DNA from: Hyphomicrobiales bacterium | GTDB taxonomy: Bacteria > Pseudomonadota > Alphaproteobacteria > Rhizobiales > RI-29 | Direction of reading: 5' to 3' | Assembly: GCA_016125495.1 (NCBI GenBank) | Contig: WGLQ01000023.1 | Location: 49,972-113,971 of the forward strand | DNA: 64,000 nt | Shown here: piece by piece, positions 1-9,726 of the stretch | How positions within the stretch are numbered: position 1 is the stretch's first letter | Layout: every line of letters starts with the position of its first letter | Notes under the pieces: model-generated | The model's database searches: none | Seen by the model: the letters and a program-made list of their open reading frames with translations, nothing else | What the model was told of the DNA's origin: nothing | Translations under genes and position numbers: made by a program

Positions 1-7
1 ATCACCC

Positions 8-1141
8 TCAGCTACCGCGCCCGGCGCGCTTGGGACGCGGACCGTCCTCGATCGGCGCATCGTCGGGAAGGTGGGCGGCCGGATCGTCGGCCTCGGCCTC
101 GCCCTGCGTGATCGCCTTGACGATGAGCCCCGCGCTCTGGCGCACGTCACGTTCGATCGCCGCCGCGATGGCCGGGTTTTCCTTGAGGAAGGCTTTGGCG
201 TTCTCACGCCCCTGGCCGATCTTCTGACCCTCGTAGGCGAGCCAGGCGCCCGACTTCTCGACGACGCCGGCCTTGACGCCGAGATCGATCAACTCGCCGG
301 TGCGCGAGATCCCTTCGCCGTACATGACGTCGAACTCGACCTGGCGGAACGGCGGGGCGACCTTGTTCTTGACCACCTTGACGCGTGTCTGGTTGCCGAC
401 GGCCTCCTCGCGATCCTTGATCGAGCCGATGCGCCGGATGTCGAGGCGGACCGAGGCATAGAATTTCAGGGCGTTGCCGCCGGTCGTCGTCTCGGGGCTG
501 CCGAACATGACGCCGATCTTCATGCGGATCTGGTTGATGAAGATGACCATCGTGCGCGACTTGGAGATCGAGCCGGTGAGCTTGCGCAGGGCCTGGCTCA
601 TCAGGCGCGCCTGCAGGCCGGGCAGACTGTCGCCCATCTCGCCTTCGAGTTCGGCCTTCGGGGTGAGCGCCGCCACCGAATCCACAACCAGCACATCGAT
701 CGCCCCGGAGCGGACCAGGGTGTCGGTGATCTCGAGCGCCTGCTCACCGGTATCGGGCTGGGAGACCAGAAGCTCGTCGACGTTGACGCCCAGCTTGCGC
801 GCATAGACCGGATCGAGCGCGTGCTCGGCATCGACGAAGGCACAAATCCCGCCGGTCTTTTGAGCTTCCGCGATACAGTGCAGCGCCAGGGTCGTCTTGC
901 CCGACGATTCCGGACCGTAAATCTCGATGATGCGACCGCGCGGCAGCCCGCCGATGCCAAGCGCGATATCGAGACCGAGGGACCCGGTCGGAATCGCCTC
1001 GACATCGATCGAGTGGTTGGCGCCGAGCTTCATGATCGAGCCCTTGCCGAAGTGCTTCTCGATCTGTGAGAGCGCTGCTTCCAGCGCCTTCTGCTTGTCC
1101 ATCTGCTCCCCCTCGACCACTCGAAGCTGTGGCTTGCTCAT
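8..1141 (-). CDS. recA: RecA recombinase
   Basis: RecA is the ATP-dependent strand-exchange protein of homologous recombination and the co-protease that triggers LexA self-cleavage in the SOS response. The 377-residue product is near the usual length (about 350) with a long acidic C-terminal tail. The Walker A motif GPESSGKT lies at about residues 76-83 and the Walker B segment LLVVD at about 150-154. The ATG at 1141 is used; an internal Met at residue 14 begins the most conserved part ([11 protein letters not shown]) and is an alternative start. The gene lies downstream of cckA on the same strand, an order seen in Rhizobiales. A LexA operator overlaps its predicted promoter. Identification is certain from the sequence. 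Confidence 0.99.
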   Translation of the reverse strand: MSKPQLRVVEGEQMDKQKALEAALSQIEKHFGKGSIMKLGANHSIDVEAIPTGSLGLDIALGIGGLPRGRIIEIYGPESSGKTTLALHCIAEAQKTGGICAFVDAEHALDPVYARKLGVNVDELLVSQPDTGEQALEITDTLVRSGAIDVLVVDSVAALTPKAELEGEMGDSLPGLQARLMSQALRKLTGSISKSRTMVIFINQIRMKIGVMFGSPETTTGGNALKFYASVRLDIRRIGSIKDREEAVGNQTRVKVVKNKVAPPFRQVEFDVMYGEGISRTGELIDLGVKAGVVEKSGAWLAYEGQKIGQGRENAKAFLKENPAIAAAIERDVRQSAGLIVKAITQGEAEADDPAAHLPDDAPIEDGPRPKRAGRGS

Positions 1142-1188
1142 CTGTCGATCCCTTATCCCACGCCCTGCCTACCGCAGCAAACGGGGTT

Positions 1189-1217
1189 AATGTACACTTT
1201 TTGTTCGCACTTGGCAA
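1189..1217 (-). promoter_or_regulatory. recA promoter (-35 TTGCCA, 17-bp spacer, -10 TACATT)
   Basis: Read on the minus strand, TTGCCA (1217-1212) is followed after exactly 17 bp by TACATT (1194-1189), a good match to the housekeeping sigma-70 promoter. It ends 47 bp upstream of the recA start codon. The LexA operator at 1192-1206 overlaps the spacer and -10 element, as expected for a repressible SOS promoter. Assignment is by motif and position only. Confidence 0.7.
1192..1206 (-). promoter_or_regulatory. LexA (SOS) operator of recA
   Basis: On the minus strand the sequence is GAAC-AAAAAGT-GTAC. It matches the direct-repeat SOS box described for rhizobial alphaproteobacteria (GAAC-N7-GNAC, related to GTTC-N7-GTTC). 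It overlaps the predicted -10 and spacer of recA, so LexA bound here would block RNA polymerase. Confidence 0.8.
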
Positions 1218-1503
1218 ATCTCCCCTATGCAACGGATATTAAAGCGTTTTCCAGTTCGTGTTCGGGAAGCGTTCACACGATGGGACGGCACTGAAGGGGG
1301 GCGCTTTGCTTCGGCGATTCGCCGTCGGCGGCAGGGACGTGCCAGGTCGAGTTGCAGATTCCGCATGCCTGCTCTGCCGCGCGCCATCACGCTGCCATAT
1401 TGCACCGCAGCGAAAGAACGCGCATCTGCTGCGGCGCGCGGCTGCGCCGGTCATGCGACCGGACGGAATCGAAGGCGCCGCGCGGGTCCGTCTCCGGTGT
1501 AAA

Positions 1504-1692
1504 ATGTCCAGGCAGGTCTATACGATGGCCACCCTCTCGGGTGCCGCCGTCATCCTTTCGCTCGTGGCCATGCTGTCGCTGGCCAAGCCGGTGCGCATCG
1601 TGGCTCCGCAGGATCTCTCCCCGCCAGCCGCTCCGCTGGCGCCAGCTCTCGCGCCGAAGACGCCGCAGGGATTTGCGTCGGTCGTCCAATAA
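1504..1692 (+). CDS. small hydrophobic protein of unknown function
   Basis: This is a 62-residue reading frame between recA and cckA on the opposite strand. An N-terminal hydrophobic segment (about residues 8-27) is followed by a Pro/Ala-rich tail (about residues 36-53), the layout of a small membrane-anchored or exported protein. A second ATG at 1525 is preceded by AGGCAGG and may be the true start. No family is recognised. Its position in a gap between two convincingly coded genes makes it plausible, but composition alone cannot prove it. Confidence 0.35.
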   Translation: MSRQVYTMATLSGAAVILSLVAMLSLAKPVRIVAPQDLSPPAAPLAPALAPKTPQGFASVVQ

Positions 1693-1768
1693 CGCCCCGG
1701 CGCGATCGAGCGGGCCACCGCCAAGAGGCCGGACGTGATCGTGATCTTCCCGATCGCGACGTCCGCGC

Positions 1769-4597
1769 TCACTTCTCGAGCACCTCCTTGACGGTCGTCA
1801 CCAGATCCTTGAGCTGGAACGGTTTCGGCAGGAAGCTGAACTCGTCGCGCTCGTCGAGGCTCTTCAAGGCATCCTCGGCATAGCCGGAGATGAAAATGAA
1901 CTTGAGGTCCGGGTTGGTGCTGCGCAGGCGTTTCAGCAGTGTCGGGCCGTCCATCTCCGGCATCATGATGTCGCTGACGACGAGATCGACCATCCCCTCG
2001 GCATCGTCCATGCGCTGAAGGGCCTCGGCGCCGGTCCCTGCCTCGATGACCTTGTAGCCCTGGCGTGTGAGGGCGCGGGCCGCGAAACGGCGCACCGCCT
2101 CCTCGTCCTCGACAAGCAGCACCGTGCCAGTGCCGGTCAGATCGCGCGGACGGCCACGCTGGCCGGAACGTGCCGGTGCCTCGTCGATCTGCTCGGCACC
2201 GAGATGCCGGGGCAGGTAGATGCGGAACGTCGTGCCCTCTCCGGGCTTGGTGTCGCAGAAGATATAGCCGCCGGTCTGTTTGATGATGCCGTAGACCGTG
2301 GCAAGGCCGAGCCCGGTGCCCTTGCCGATTTCCTTGGTGGAGAAGAACGGCTCGAAAATCTTTTCCTTGATCTCGGCCGACATGCCGCAACCCGTGTCAC
2401 TCACCTCGCAGGCGACGTACTCGCCGGGAACGAAACTGTCGTCGGTCACCTGGCGGGAGGCTTCCTGGGAAAGGTTGTAGGTGCGGATCGTCAGGCAGCC
2501 GCCGTCGGGCATCGCGTCACGCGCATTGACCGCGAGATTCATGATGACCTGCTCGAATTGCGTCTGGTCGGCCTTGACGTACCAGAGGTCGCGGCCATGG
2601 CTGACGCGCAGCTCGATCTTTTCCTCCAGGATGCGGCTCAGCCACATCGACCAGTCGGAGATGATGTCGGTCAGCGAGAGGACGCGCGGGCGCAGCGTCT
2701 GTTGGCGCGAGAAGGCGAGCAACTGGCGCACGATGCCGGCGGCGCGGCTCGCGTTCTGCTTGATCGCCATGATGTCCTTGTGGGCGGGATCGGACGGCGG
2801 GTGGCTCGAGAGAAGGAAATCGCTGGAGAGGATGATGGTGGTCAGCACGTTGTTGAAATCGTGCGCCATGCCGCCGGCGAGTTGGCCGACGGCCTGCATC
2901 TTCTGGCTCTGGGCGAAACGCACCTCGAGCTCGCGCTGCTTGGAGAGATCGATGGCATAGACGATCGCCATCTCGCCCTTGTGGGCCGCGGGATCGCTCA
3001 GCGGGCTGACATAGAGACGGCCGACCTGACGTGTCTCCTCACCGAACGCGATCTCGACGGGGCCGGATGCACCCTCGCCCGAGATCGCCCGCGCGAGCGC
3101 CTGGCGCACCTGCTCTCGGCAGTCGGTCTCGAGCCGATCGAGCAGACTCGAGGGCGAACGCGTCCCATCCGATCCACCGAACATCCGCTCGAAGGCGGCG
3201 TTGCCGCGCGCCACCACGCCGTCCGCTCCGACCTTGGCGATCGCGATCGGTGCGGTCTCCAGGATGTGGTCGTAGGCCGTGCGATCGAGGGCGAGCGGAG
3301 CGCCGGCCGGCTCGGTGACCGCGGCGGGCTCACTGGCGATGCGCCGGCGCGTTTCCGGCGAAGGCATGACGAGAAGGAGACCGGAGGTTGCGGTGGAGCC
3401 CGGCAGGAGAAGCGCCTTGATCTTGGCGGAGGCGGGTTGCTGAGCGGCACCCCGCGTCCCGCTCCGAGCCACATCGCCGCCTGGAACGAGCGGCGCCGAG
3501 GCGGTGTTTCCGCCGGCGACGAGCAGCTCGACGACCGTGCCGCCGGCGATGATCTCGCCGACCGGAATGCCGGCCGTGATACCGGCGCGGATCCGCTCCA
3601 GCCGATCCTTGTTGGAGGCGACCAGAAGCGCGTCGAGCCGGCCGAGCGCCTCGCGCGCCTGTTCCCCGCGCCGCCGGCCCTGGCTACCTGCCTTGCCGCT
3701 GGAAGCTTGAGCGAGCCGCGTCAGCTCGCCGGTGATGATGTCGACCGAGAAAGCCGGCCCCGGCCAGGTCTGGGCAACCTGCTCCGCCTCGCCACCCCCC
3801 GCGTGCGCGAGTGCTTCGATGTCGGCGTGAACCTGCTCGGTCACGTCCTGGATGCGCCACTCGGTGAAGCCCTTGCCGGCACCGCGCCCGCCGGCGACGG
3901 GGTGGGTTGCCGAAAGCCGGAGCCACACGGTGCCGGGCTGGCCGGCGCCGACGACACGACCGTTCACGTCCGGAGCGAAGCACTCGACCTCGTCCTCGAC
4001 GTTGACACCCTGGGCGGCGGCCCGGAACAACTCCATCACCGCCTCGGGATCGATGGCGCGGCCGGTGATCGCGATCTCGAGGTCGCGCTCACTGGTGAAC
4101 GCCACCCCGGGAAAGAGACGGGCCAGCGCGGCGTTCGAGAACCGCGAAAAGCCCTCCTGGTCGAGCAACAGGATGCCGGACGGATTGGCATCGAAGTGGG
4201 CGGCGACCTCGCGCTCCTCGTCACTGGAGAAACGTGCCAGACCGACCGCGAAACTGAATATCGCGAAGACGCCGAATACGGCGAGCAACCCGAGCAGGGC
4301 GAGGACCACAGGCTCGCCGGTGTCGCGAACGAGCACGGAAAGCGCCGCGAGCGCGGTGGCAACGCCGACCGCGATCAGGATTAGAATGCCTGCCCACCCC
4401 TCACGCGAGCCGGCAGGATTCTGTGCCGCCACGACCGAACCACCTGCTTCGACTGAGAAAACCTGGCGGGAGGATAGCTGATTCGAACCGCTAACGGCGG
4501 CCCGGGGGTGGTTCTGGATACGCTCGACGAAAGACACCACGCAACGTCCCTGGAAATCATGATGGTCGGCACATTGACGCCGGTCGACCTTGGGCAC
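1769..4597 (-). CDS. cckA: hybrid sensor histidine kinase CckA
   Basis: CckA is the membrane hybrid kinase that feeds the ChpT-CtrA phosphorelay controlling the alphaproteobacterial cell cycle. The 942-residue product has two membrane segments (about 70-91 and 96-119), a PAS-like sensory region, and a HisKA domain with His579 in the motif GGMAHDFNN. An ATPase domain follows (NLAVNARDA near 688, DTGCGMS near 734, GTGLGL near 760), then a receiver domain with phospho-acceptor Asp876 in [10 protein letters not shown]. The GMAHDFNN H-box and the neighbouring recA support CckA over a generic hybrid kinase. The first 20 residues look unconserved, and a GTG at 4537 preceded by AGGGA is an alternative start. 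Confidence 0.9.
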   Translation of the reverse strand: MPKVDRRQCADHHDFQGRCVVSFVERIQNHPRAAVSGSNQLSSRQVFSVEAGGSVVAAQNPAGSREGWAGILILIAVGVATALAALSVLVRDTGEPVVLALLGLLAVFGVFAIFSFAVGLARFSSDEEREVAAHFDANPSGILLLDQEGFSRFSNAALARLFPGVAFTSERDLEIAITGRAIDPEAVMELFRAAAQGVNVEDEVECFAPDVNGRVVGAGQPGTVWLRLSATHPVAGGRGAGKGFTEWRIQDVTEQVHADIEALAHAGGGEAEQVAQTWPGPAFSVDIITGELTRLAQASSGKAGSQGRRRGEQAREALGRLDALLVASNKDRLERIRAGITAGIPVGEIIAGGTVVELLVAGGNTASAPLVPGGDVARSGTRGAAQQPASAKIKALLLPGSTATSGLLLVMPSPETRRRIASEPAAVTEPAGAPLALDRTAYDHILETAPIAIAKVGADGVVARGNAAFERMFGGSDGTRSPSSLLDRLETDCREQVRQALARAISGEGASGPVEIAFGEETRQVGRLYVSPLSDPAAHKGEMAIVYAIDLSKQRELEVRFAQSQKMQAVGQLAGGMAHDFNNVLTTIILSSDFLLSSHPPSDPAHKDIMAIKQNASRAAGIVRQLLAFSRQQTLRPRVLSLTDIISDWSMWLSRILEEKIELRVSHGRDLWYVKADQTQFEQVIMNLAVNARDAMPDGGCLTIRTYNLSQEASRQVTDDSFVPGEYVACEVSDTGCGMSAEIKEKIFEPFFSTKEIGKGTGLGLATVYGIIKQTGGYIFCDTKPGEGTTFRIYLPRHLGAEQIDEAPARSGQRGRPRDLTGTGTVLLVEDEEAVRRFAARALTRQGYKVIEAGTGAEALQRMDDAEGMVDLVVSDIMMPEMDGPTLLKRLRSTNPDLKFIFISGYAEDALKSLDERDEFSFLPKPFQLKDLVTTVKEVLEK

Positions 4598-4992
4598 GGG
4601 TCGCCGGGACGCACTGCGCGCCTGGCTTTGGCGCTGCGACGTCCCGTTCGCGATACGCCGATCTACGCGCCATTAGGGTTAAACTTGCGTGAAAGACGGT
4701 ATATATGGGCCGGTACGGGACGCGATTCGTCGAGCCGCCCGCGGTCTCGACAGTCGGTCAGAAGGCCGATCGCAGCGCACGCGCGTGCGCGCGGTCGGTG
4801 GGTCCGCAGGTGCGGGAGCCGATGCGGCGCCCGAGGGGGGCTGCCATCGGGAACCGCGTTTCCACATCGTCACACCCGCGATCGCGTTCGGGTCGGGACG
4901 ATATCCAAGGTGTGATAGTCTGCTTTGATGTCGCCGCATTGCATTGCCAGTGACCGCGGCGCCGACACGCGGCGCAACCGGAGAACGCTCCC
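4598..4992. other. intergenic region between cckA and the FliO-like gene
   Basis: This 395-bp divergent gap must carry promoters for both flanking genes. The only motif seen is the CtrA-like site at 4679-4693. No RNA gene or terminator was recognised, and short open frames here lack ribosome-binding sites. Confidence 0.5.
4679..4693 (+). promoter_or_regulatory. possible CtrA-binding site
   Basis: TTAA-ACTTGCG-TGAA matches the CtrA recognition pattern TTAA-N7-TTAA with one mismatch. It lies 82 bp upstream of the annotated cckA start, in an AT-rich patch of an otherwise GC-rich gap. A feedback site upstream of the kinase that controls CtrA would make biological sense, but this rests on one near-match. 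Confidence 0.3.
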
Positions 4993-5358
4993 ATGCTCGA
5001 GACCATCCTCGTCTTCGTCGTCATCATCGCTCTGGGACTGGTCGCGGCTTGGTTCCTGCGAGGCTACCTGACGGGCAACACGGCCTCGCCCTCGATGTTC
5101 GGTGGAGGCCGCGAGAGGCGGCTCGGCGTCGTGGAGACCGCCAACGTGGACGGGCGCCGCAAGCTCGTGCTGCTTCATCGTGACGGGGTCGAGCACCTGA
5201 TCATGACGGGCGGACCGATCGACGTGATCATCGAGACCGGCATCGGCGGCCGTCGTGGCGCCTATGAACGCCAGCACGGTCCGAATGGCGAGATCGGCGA
5301 GCCGCAAGGCTTCGGTCGGGCACGCGTTGCGGCGAGTTCGCGCCCGATCGAACCTTGA
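4993..5358 (+). CDS. FliO-like flagellar biosynthesis membrane protein
   Basis: The 121-residue product has one N-terminal transmembrane helix (about residues 4-22), a short linker, and a cytoplasmic domain with the FliO-type signature RKLVLLHRDGVEHLI followed by GGPIDVIIETGI (about residues 56-84). FliO proteins support assembly of the FliP-FliQ-FliR flagellar export gate. No other flagellar gene is in the window, so the protein may be an orphan homologue with another role. The start at 4993 is supported by an upstream GGAG. Confidence 0.6.
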   Translation: MLETILVFVVIIALGLVAAWFLRGYLTGNTASPSMFGGGRERRLGVVETANVDGRRKLVLLHRDGVEHLIMTGGPIDVIIETGIGGRRGAYERQHGPNGEIGEPQGFGRARVAASSRPIEP

Positions 5359-5441
5359 GATCGCCCGGTTCGGTCCACTCCAACCTCACACGCCGCGCCC
5401 CGCGGTCGGGCCGGCGGTATCGGTGCGCTCGAGGTGACCGG

Positions 5442-7907
5442 ATGAACCATCTCGTTCGCGCGATCATCGCCCTGGTGGCGGTCGTCCTCACTGTTGCCGC
5501 GGGCGACGGTCCCTTTGCTTGGTCCAGTCCGACCACCGCGCCCGGCCTCGTGCGCCAGGCCGCTGCCGCTGATGTTTCGATGGCCAGCGTCGAAGCGGCC
5601 GAAGCGGCAGTGCAGCGCTGGCAGGGGCTGCTCGAAACCACCTCCAAGACCCTCGATCGCGTCGCCGGTGGCGATGCCCCAATCCCCGAATTCCGTGACG
5701 AGCTGACCGGCGTGCGTTGGGAAGCCAGGGATCTTGCCGCCAGTCTGGCGCCGAGCCTCGTGGAACTGCGGGCGCAGCTCGAACGCCTCGGTCCGGCGCC
5801 GGAGGCGGGCGGCACGCCGGAATCACCGAGCGTCGCCGAATCTCGTGCCGGCCTCGAGCGTGAAGTGAGCCGGATCGATGGCCTCGTGCGTTCGGCCGAA
5901 CTCATCGCCACACGATCGGAAAGTCTCATCTCGCGCCTCGAGAACCTGCGCCGCCAGCGCTTCACCAGGGCCGTGCTCGAGCAGACCGCGAGCCCGCTGC
6001 TGCCCGAACTCTGGCGCGGCGCCTGGCAACAACAGCTCGCGAGCCTCGACAGCCTCGCGACCATCGCGCGAGCCTGGTGGAGGCGCGCCGCACCGCAGTG
6101 GCGACTCGCACTCCTCTTCGTGGCCGCCATCGCCATCGGGCTGCTCCTGCACCGCGGCCTCGCGCGCGTCGAGCAACAGCGCGATCGTATCGCCGCGAGC
6201 GAGCCGGCCTTCATCCGCCGGGCCGACGTCGCCCTGCAGACGGCGTTGGCGCGCGCCATACCATGGCTCGTCCCGCTGCTCGCCATCTACCTCGGCCTCG
6301 CCCACATCGATCTGCTGCCGCAGACGACGGCGCCCGTAATCGCGGCGCTCCTCTGGGGCGTTGCGATCGTCGTTTGCGTGCGCGCCCTGTCGAAGTCGCT
6401 GGTTGCGCCGCGGCGCCCGCAGTGGCGCGTCTTTCCCCTCCCCGATGACGTTGCACCACGTATCCACCGCCGCGTCGTCGCAATGGCGGGCGTCTATGCC
6501 GTCTCGGGAGTGCTGCGCGCGGTGAATGCAGCGACCCTTGCGCCGCTCCAGGTCACGATCGTTCAGGATTTCATTCTCGGCCTGATATTCTCCGCGCTGT
6601 TCGCCGCCCTCCTGATCGAGCCGTGGCGGCGCGCGCGTGACGGCGAGGGGCGCGCCTCGCGGCTCTGGCCGGCCTGGCTCAAGATCGTGGTCTGGCTGCT
6701 GGTCGCGGTCGTCGTCGCCGCCTCGGCGGCGGGCTACGTCGCCCTCGGCCAGTTCCTCATCGGCCAGGTCATCGTGACCGGGTCGGTGCTGCTCGCCGCC
6801 TGGCTCCTTCACCTCGGCATCAGCGAGCTGTCAGCGGACGTCGCCACGAAGGGGCGGCCGGCCTCGCGGCTGCTCGACGAGGTTCTCGAGGCCAGCCCGA
6901 TCCAGTCGCGCTTTGCCGGTCTCGCGATCTCCGGCCTTCTCAATCTGGTCCTCATCGTGCTGGTTGTGCCGCTGGTGCTGCTGCAGTGGGGGTTTTCATT
7001 CGACCGCATCCGGGGCTGGCTCGAGGCGGCCTTCTTCGGCTTCCAGGTCGGGAGCATCAACATCTCGATCGCGCGCATCCTGGTCGCCGTCGCCCTCTTT
7101 GCCGGGGTGCTCGTACTCCTCAACCTGCTGCGGCGCTGGCTGGACGAGAACATCCTCGTTCCGCCACAGGTCGAAGCCGGTCTCGCCAATTCCATCCGCA
7201 CCGGCGTCGGCTATCTCGGATATGCGCTCGCGGCGGCGGCCGGCGTCTCCTACATGGGGCTCGATTTCACCAACCTCGCAATTGTTGCCGGCGCGCTTTC
7301 GGTCGGTATCGGTTTCGGTCTGCAGAGCATCGTCAACAATTTCGTCTCCGGACTCATCCTCCTCGTCGAGCGGCCGATCCAGGTCGGGGACTGGGTGGTG
7401 GCCGGCGATGCGGAGGGTTATGTCAAGCGTATCAGCGTGCGTTCGACGGAGATCGAAACCTTCGATCGCGCGAGCGTCATCGTGCCGAATTCCGAACTCG
7501 TCGCCGGGCGCGTCACCAATTTCACGCACCGCAACAAGATGGGGCGCGTGGTGGTTCGCATCGGTGTCAGCTATGCCGCCGACCCCGAAGAGGTGATGGC
7601 GCTCCTCACCGAAATCGGCAGCGCACATCCACTCGTGCTGGTCTGGCCGAAGCCGACGGCGGCGTTCGAGGACTTCGGTGCCAGCTCGCTCGACTTTTCG
7701 CTGCGCGTCTTCATCGCCGACATCAACAATATCCTTTCGGTGCGCAACGACCTCAGGATCGCCATCCTCAAGGCTCTGCGCGAGCGCAATATCGAGATCC
7801 CGTTCCCACAGCAGGATGTGCACCTGCGCGATCTCGACGACCTCAGGGCAGCACTTGCTCGCGCACGGGAGCGCGTCGCCAGCGAGCGCTCGAGCGACGA
7901 AAAATAA
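5442..7907 (+). CDS. large MscS-family mechanosensitive channel (DUF3772 type)
   Basis: The product is an inner-membrane mechanosensitive channel of about 821 residues. A signal-like hydrophobic N-terminus is followed by a periplasmic, partly coiled domain resembling DUF3772 (about residues 45-210). Many membrane helices follow, and a C-terminal MscS core has a pore-lining helix in ALSVGIGFGLQSIVNNFVSG and a beta domain beginning ERPIQVGDWV (about residues 588-700). Such channels release solutes on hypo-osmotic shock. I chose the ATG at 5442, preceded by GAGGTGA and starting the hydrophobic leader, over the in-frame extension to 5355. Confidence 0.9.
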   Translation: MNHLVRAIIALVAVVLTVAAGDGPFAWSSPTTAPGLVRQAAAADVSMASVEAAEAAVQRWQGLLETTSKTLDRVAGGDAPIPEFRDELTGVRWEARDLAASLAPSLVELRAQLERLGPAPEAGGTPESPSVAESRAGLEREVSRIDGLVRSAELIATRSESLISRLENLRRQRFTRAVLEQTASPLLPELWRGAWQQQLASLDSLATIARAWWRRAAPQWRLALLFVAAIAIGLLLHRGLARVEQQRDRIAASEPAFIRRADVALQTALARAIPWLVPLLAIYLGLAHIDLLPQTTAPVIAALLWGVAIVVCVRALSKSLVAPRRPQWRVFPLPDDVAPRIHRRVVAMAGVYAVSGVLRAVNAATLAPLQVTIVQDFILGLIFSALFAALLIEPWRRARDGEGRASRLWPAWLKIVVWLLVAVVVAASAAGYVALGQFLIGQVIVTGSVLLAAWLLHLGISELSADVATKGRPASRLLDEVLEASPIQSRFAGLAISGLLNLVLIVLVVPLVLLQWGFSFDRIRGWLEAAFFGFQVGSINISIARILVAVALFAGVLVLLNLLRRWLDENILVPPQVEAGLANSIRTGVGYLGYALAAAAGVSYMGLDFTNLAIVAGALSVGIGFGLQSIVNNFVSGLILLVERPIQVGDWVVAGDAEGYVKRISVRSTEIETFDRASVIVPNSELVAGRVTNFTHRNKMGRVVVRIGVSYAADPEEVMALLTEIGSAHPLVLVWPKPTAAFEDFGASSLDFSLRVFIADINNILSVRNDLRIAILKALRERNIEIPFPQQDVHLRDLDDLRAALARARERVASERSSDEK

Positions 7908-7929
7908 AACGGCGCGCGAGCGGTCCCCT

Positions 7930-8271
7930 TCAGTGCGTCGAGCGCACTCCGGCTTCGTGCGGCCCGATGGCACCAACGTCCCAGTCACCGAATGCCTCGG
8001 CCGCGAGTCGCATGGGGTCGAAGCGGGCCACGCTGACCTCGATCTCGCCATCCTGGCCGTCGATGGCGACCGGCGCCACCTGGTCCGCATCGAAAGGAGT
8101 GCGCGCCTCGGCGGTCAGCGTGCAGTGACCGGCGATGAGCGAGCGCGAGTCGAATGTGGCGGTCGTGCCGCCCGTCGAGGCGAGCAGCGCAACCATTGCA
8201 AAGAGGACGATCGCGCCACGTCGCGGCACGCGCTTGCCGGCGAGCCCGGTTGCAGCGGCGGCATTGTTCAT
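7930..8271 (-). CDS. hypothetical secreted protein
   Basis: This is a 113-residue product with a Sec-type N-terminus: basic residues around 12-18, then a hydrophobic stretch AIVLFAMVALLAS. The mature part is small and acidic, including DADQVAPVAIDGQDGEIEV. I place the start at 8271 because GAGG lies about 9 bp upstream; ATG at 8286 is also in frame. No family is recognised. It converges on the MscS gene with a gap of 22 bp. Confidence 0.55.
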   Translation of the reverse strand: MNNAAAATGLAGKRVPRRGAIVLFAMVALLASTGGTTATFDSRSLIAGHCTLTAEARTPFDADQVAPVAIDGQDGEIEVSVARFDPMRLAAEAFGDWDVGAIGPHEAGVRSTH

Positions 8272-8577
8272 TTTCGAGGTCCTCATCGATGCTGCGGGAC
8301 AATGGACCGAACGCCAGCGACCATGTGGCGGGACGGCGGTTCGCCCGAGAGTGCGCATCTCCGGGTTAACGAGGCGATAATGGGCGTGCCATGGTGGCAC
8401 GGACGGGCGATGAGTGATCCGCCGCCGCCCCATTCAGTCCGGTGCGCACGCGGGCCTCGATGCCGCTGCTGACGAAATCGTGTTCCGACGCCGCGCGCCT
8501 TCGCACTTGCGGGCTCGTGCCTGCGCGCCGAATTTCAACCCGACCCTGTGAACACAGACGTTCCGAAAGGTATCGCC
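8272..8577. other. divergent intergenic region
   Basis: This 306-bp gap separates the secreted hypothetical protein (minus strand) from the YHS-domain gene (plus strand) and should hold both promoters. I see no convincing -35/-10 pair, hairpin or RNA gene in it. Confidence 0.4.
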
Positions 8578-9099
8578 ATGCCCCGCTTCCTTGCCGCGCT
8601 GTTGCTCGCGACGGTCCTTGCCGCACCCGCCGCGGCCGGTCCCCAGTATGTCGACGCGAGCACGTTTGCCGCCTCCGGATACGACGTCGTCGCCTATCAC
8701 GATCTCGCGCAGGTCGCGCCCGGCAAGCCACAGCCGGCGGCGGTGCCCGGCTCGGCCGCAATCACCGCCGAAAACAACGGCGCCCTCTGGGCCTTTTCCA
8801 GCGAGGAGAACCGGGCCCGCTTCGTCGCCGACCCGGCGCGCTATGCCCCGGCCTTCGACGGCCACTGCGCATTCGGCGTCAGCAAGGGCTACAAAGTGCC
8901 CGCCAACCCGCACCTTTGGCGCATCGTCGATGGTCGGCTCTATCTCAACTACAGCACGCAGGCGGCGCGGCTCTGGGAGCGAGGCACCGCAAAGCACATC
9001 AAGAACGGTGAGCGGGCGTGGCGGTCGGGGCTGGATGGTGGCCCGGCCAGTCGTGAAGCGGTCCCCGATCTCGACGTCGCGCAGGCCCCGCGCCCTTGA
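8578..9099 (+). CDS. secreted YHS-domain protein
   Basis: The 173-residue product begins with a clear signal peptide (MPRFLAALLLATVLAAPAAA). The mature part fits the YHS-domain family found in alphaproteobacterial exported proteins: SGYDVVAYH near the start, WAFSSEENRARFVADPARY in the middle, and a GHCAFGVSKGYK segment with a lone Cys. YHS domains are small folds often linked to metal handling or cofactor-dependent enzymes; the role of this secreted form is not established. The ATG at 8578 follows AAAGG and starts the signal peptide. Confidence 0.8.
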   Translation: MPRFLAALLLATVLAAPAAAGPQYVDASTFAASGYDVVAYHDLAQVAPGKPQPAAVPGSAAITAENNGALWAFSSEENRARFVADPARYAPAFDGHCAFGVSKGYKVPANPHLWRIVDGRLYLNYSTQAARLWERGTAKHIKNGERAWRSGLDGGPASREAVPDLDVAQAPRP

Positions 9100-9195
9100 A
9101 GCCCGAACTGGCGCCAGCCATGGCGCCCGCCTGGGGTAAAACGGCCTAGTGGGGTTCGACTGGGAGCTGATTGCGAAGCTTGCGAGGGCGCACGA

Positions 9196-9726
9196 TCAAT
9201 CGTCGCGGTAAACGCGCTCGCGACGCTCGTGACGCTCCTGCGCCTCGATGCTCATGGTGGCGATCGGGCGGGCGTCGAGGCGTTTCAATCCGATCGGCTC
9301 GCCCGTTTCCTCGCAATAGCCGTATGAGCCGTCGTCGATTCGCGCGAGCGCGGAATCGATCTTGGCGATCAGCTTGCGCTGGCGGTCGCGGGCTCTGAGT
9401 TCGATGGCCCGGTCGGTCTCGCTGGTCGCCCGGTCGGCGATATCGGCATGCTGGCCTGCATCGGTCGTCAGGCTCGCGATCGTCTGCTGGGCTTCGCGCA
9501 GAATGTCCGCCCGCCAGTCGAGCAGCTTGCGGCGGAAGTAGAGCTTCTGGCGTTCGCTCATGAAGGGCTCGTCCTCGCTCGGACGGTAGTCCTGCGGCAG
9601 GACCTCGATGTCGTTGACGGCCGCGGTCGCGCCAGTGCTCGGCTTGCCCGGCCTCTCGGACGCCCCCTTCGAGGAGCGACGCTTCTGGGATTTTTCAGGC
9701 GTCTCGGCCATCTTCGTCCCAACCAT
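9196..9726 (-). CDS. dksA: DksA-family RNA polymerase-binding factor (single-cysteine form)
   Basis: DksA binds the RNA polymerase secondary channel and, with ppGpp, redirects transcription during starvation. The conserved core holds the coiled-coil with the tip pattern DIADRA, then LRARDRQRKL and the C-terminal segment YGYCEETGEPIGLKRLDARP. The usual zinc-binding four-Cys motif is reduced to one Cys, as in other alphaproteobacterial DksA proteins. The N-terminus is a Ser/Lys-rich extension. GGAG precedes the ATG at 9726 by about 10 bp; ATG at 9711 is an alternative. Confidence 0.92.
   Translation of the reverse strand: MVGTKMAETPEKSQKRRSSKGASERPGKPSTGATAAVNDIEVLPQDYRPSEDEPFMSERQKLYFRRKLLDWRADILREAQQTIASLTTDAGQHADIADRATSETDRAIELRARDRQRKLIAKIDSALARIDDGSYGYCEETGEPIGLKRLDARPIATMSIEAQERHERRERVYRDD

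Larger units (their letters stand above)
1142..1503. other. recA upstream intergenic region
   Basis: The recA-proximal 75 bp hold the promoter and LexA operator listed separately. The remainder up to 1503 shows no RNA gene, hairpin terminator or recognisable coding signal. Open frames in it have no ribosome-binding site or family resemblance. Confidence 0.5.

Noticed and set aside
2204..4384. Long plus-strand open frame opposite cckA
   Set aside because: Antisense frame created by the strong G/C third-position bias of cckA. Its translation is Arg/Asp/Gly-rich without domains, while cckA shows complete kinase motifs.
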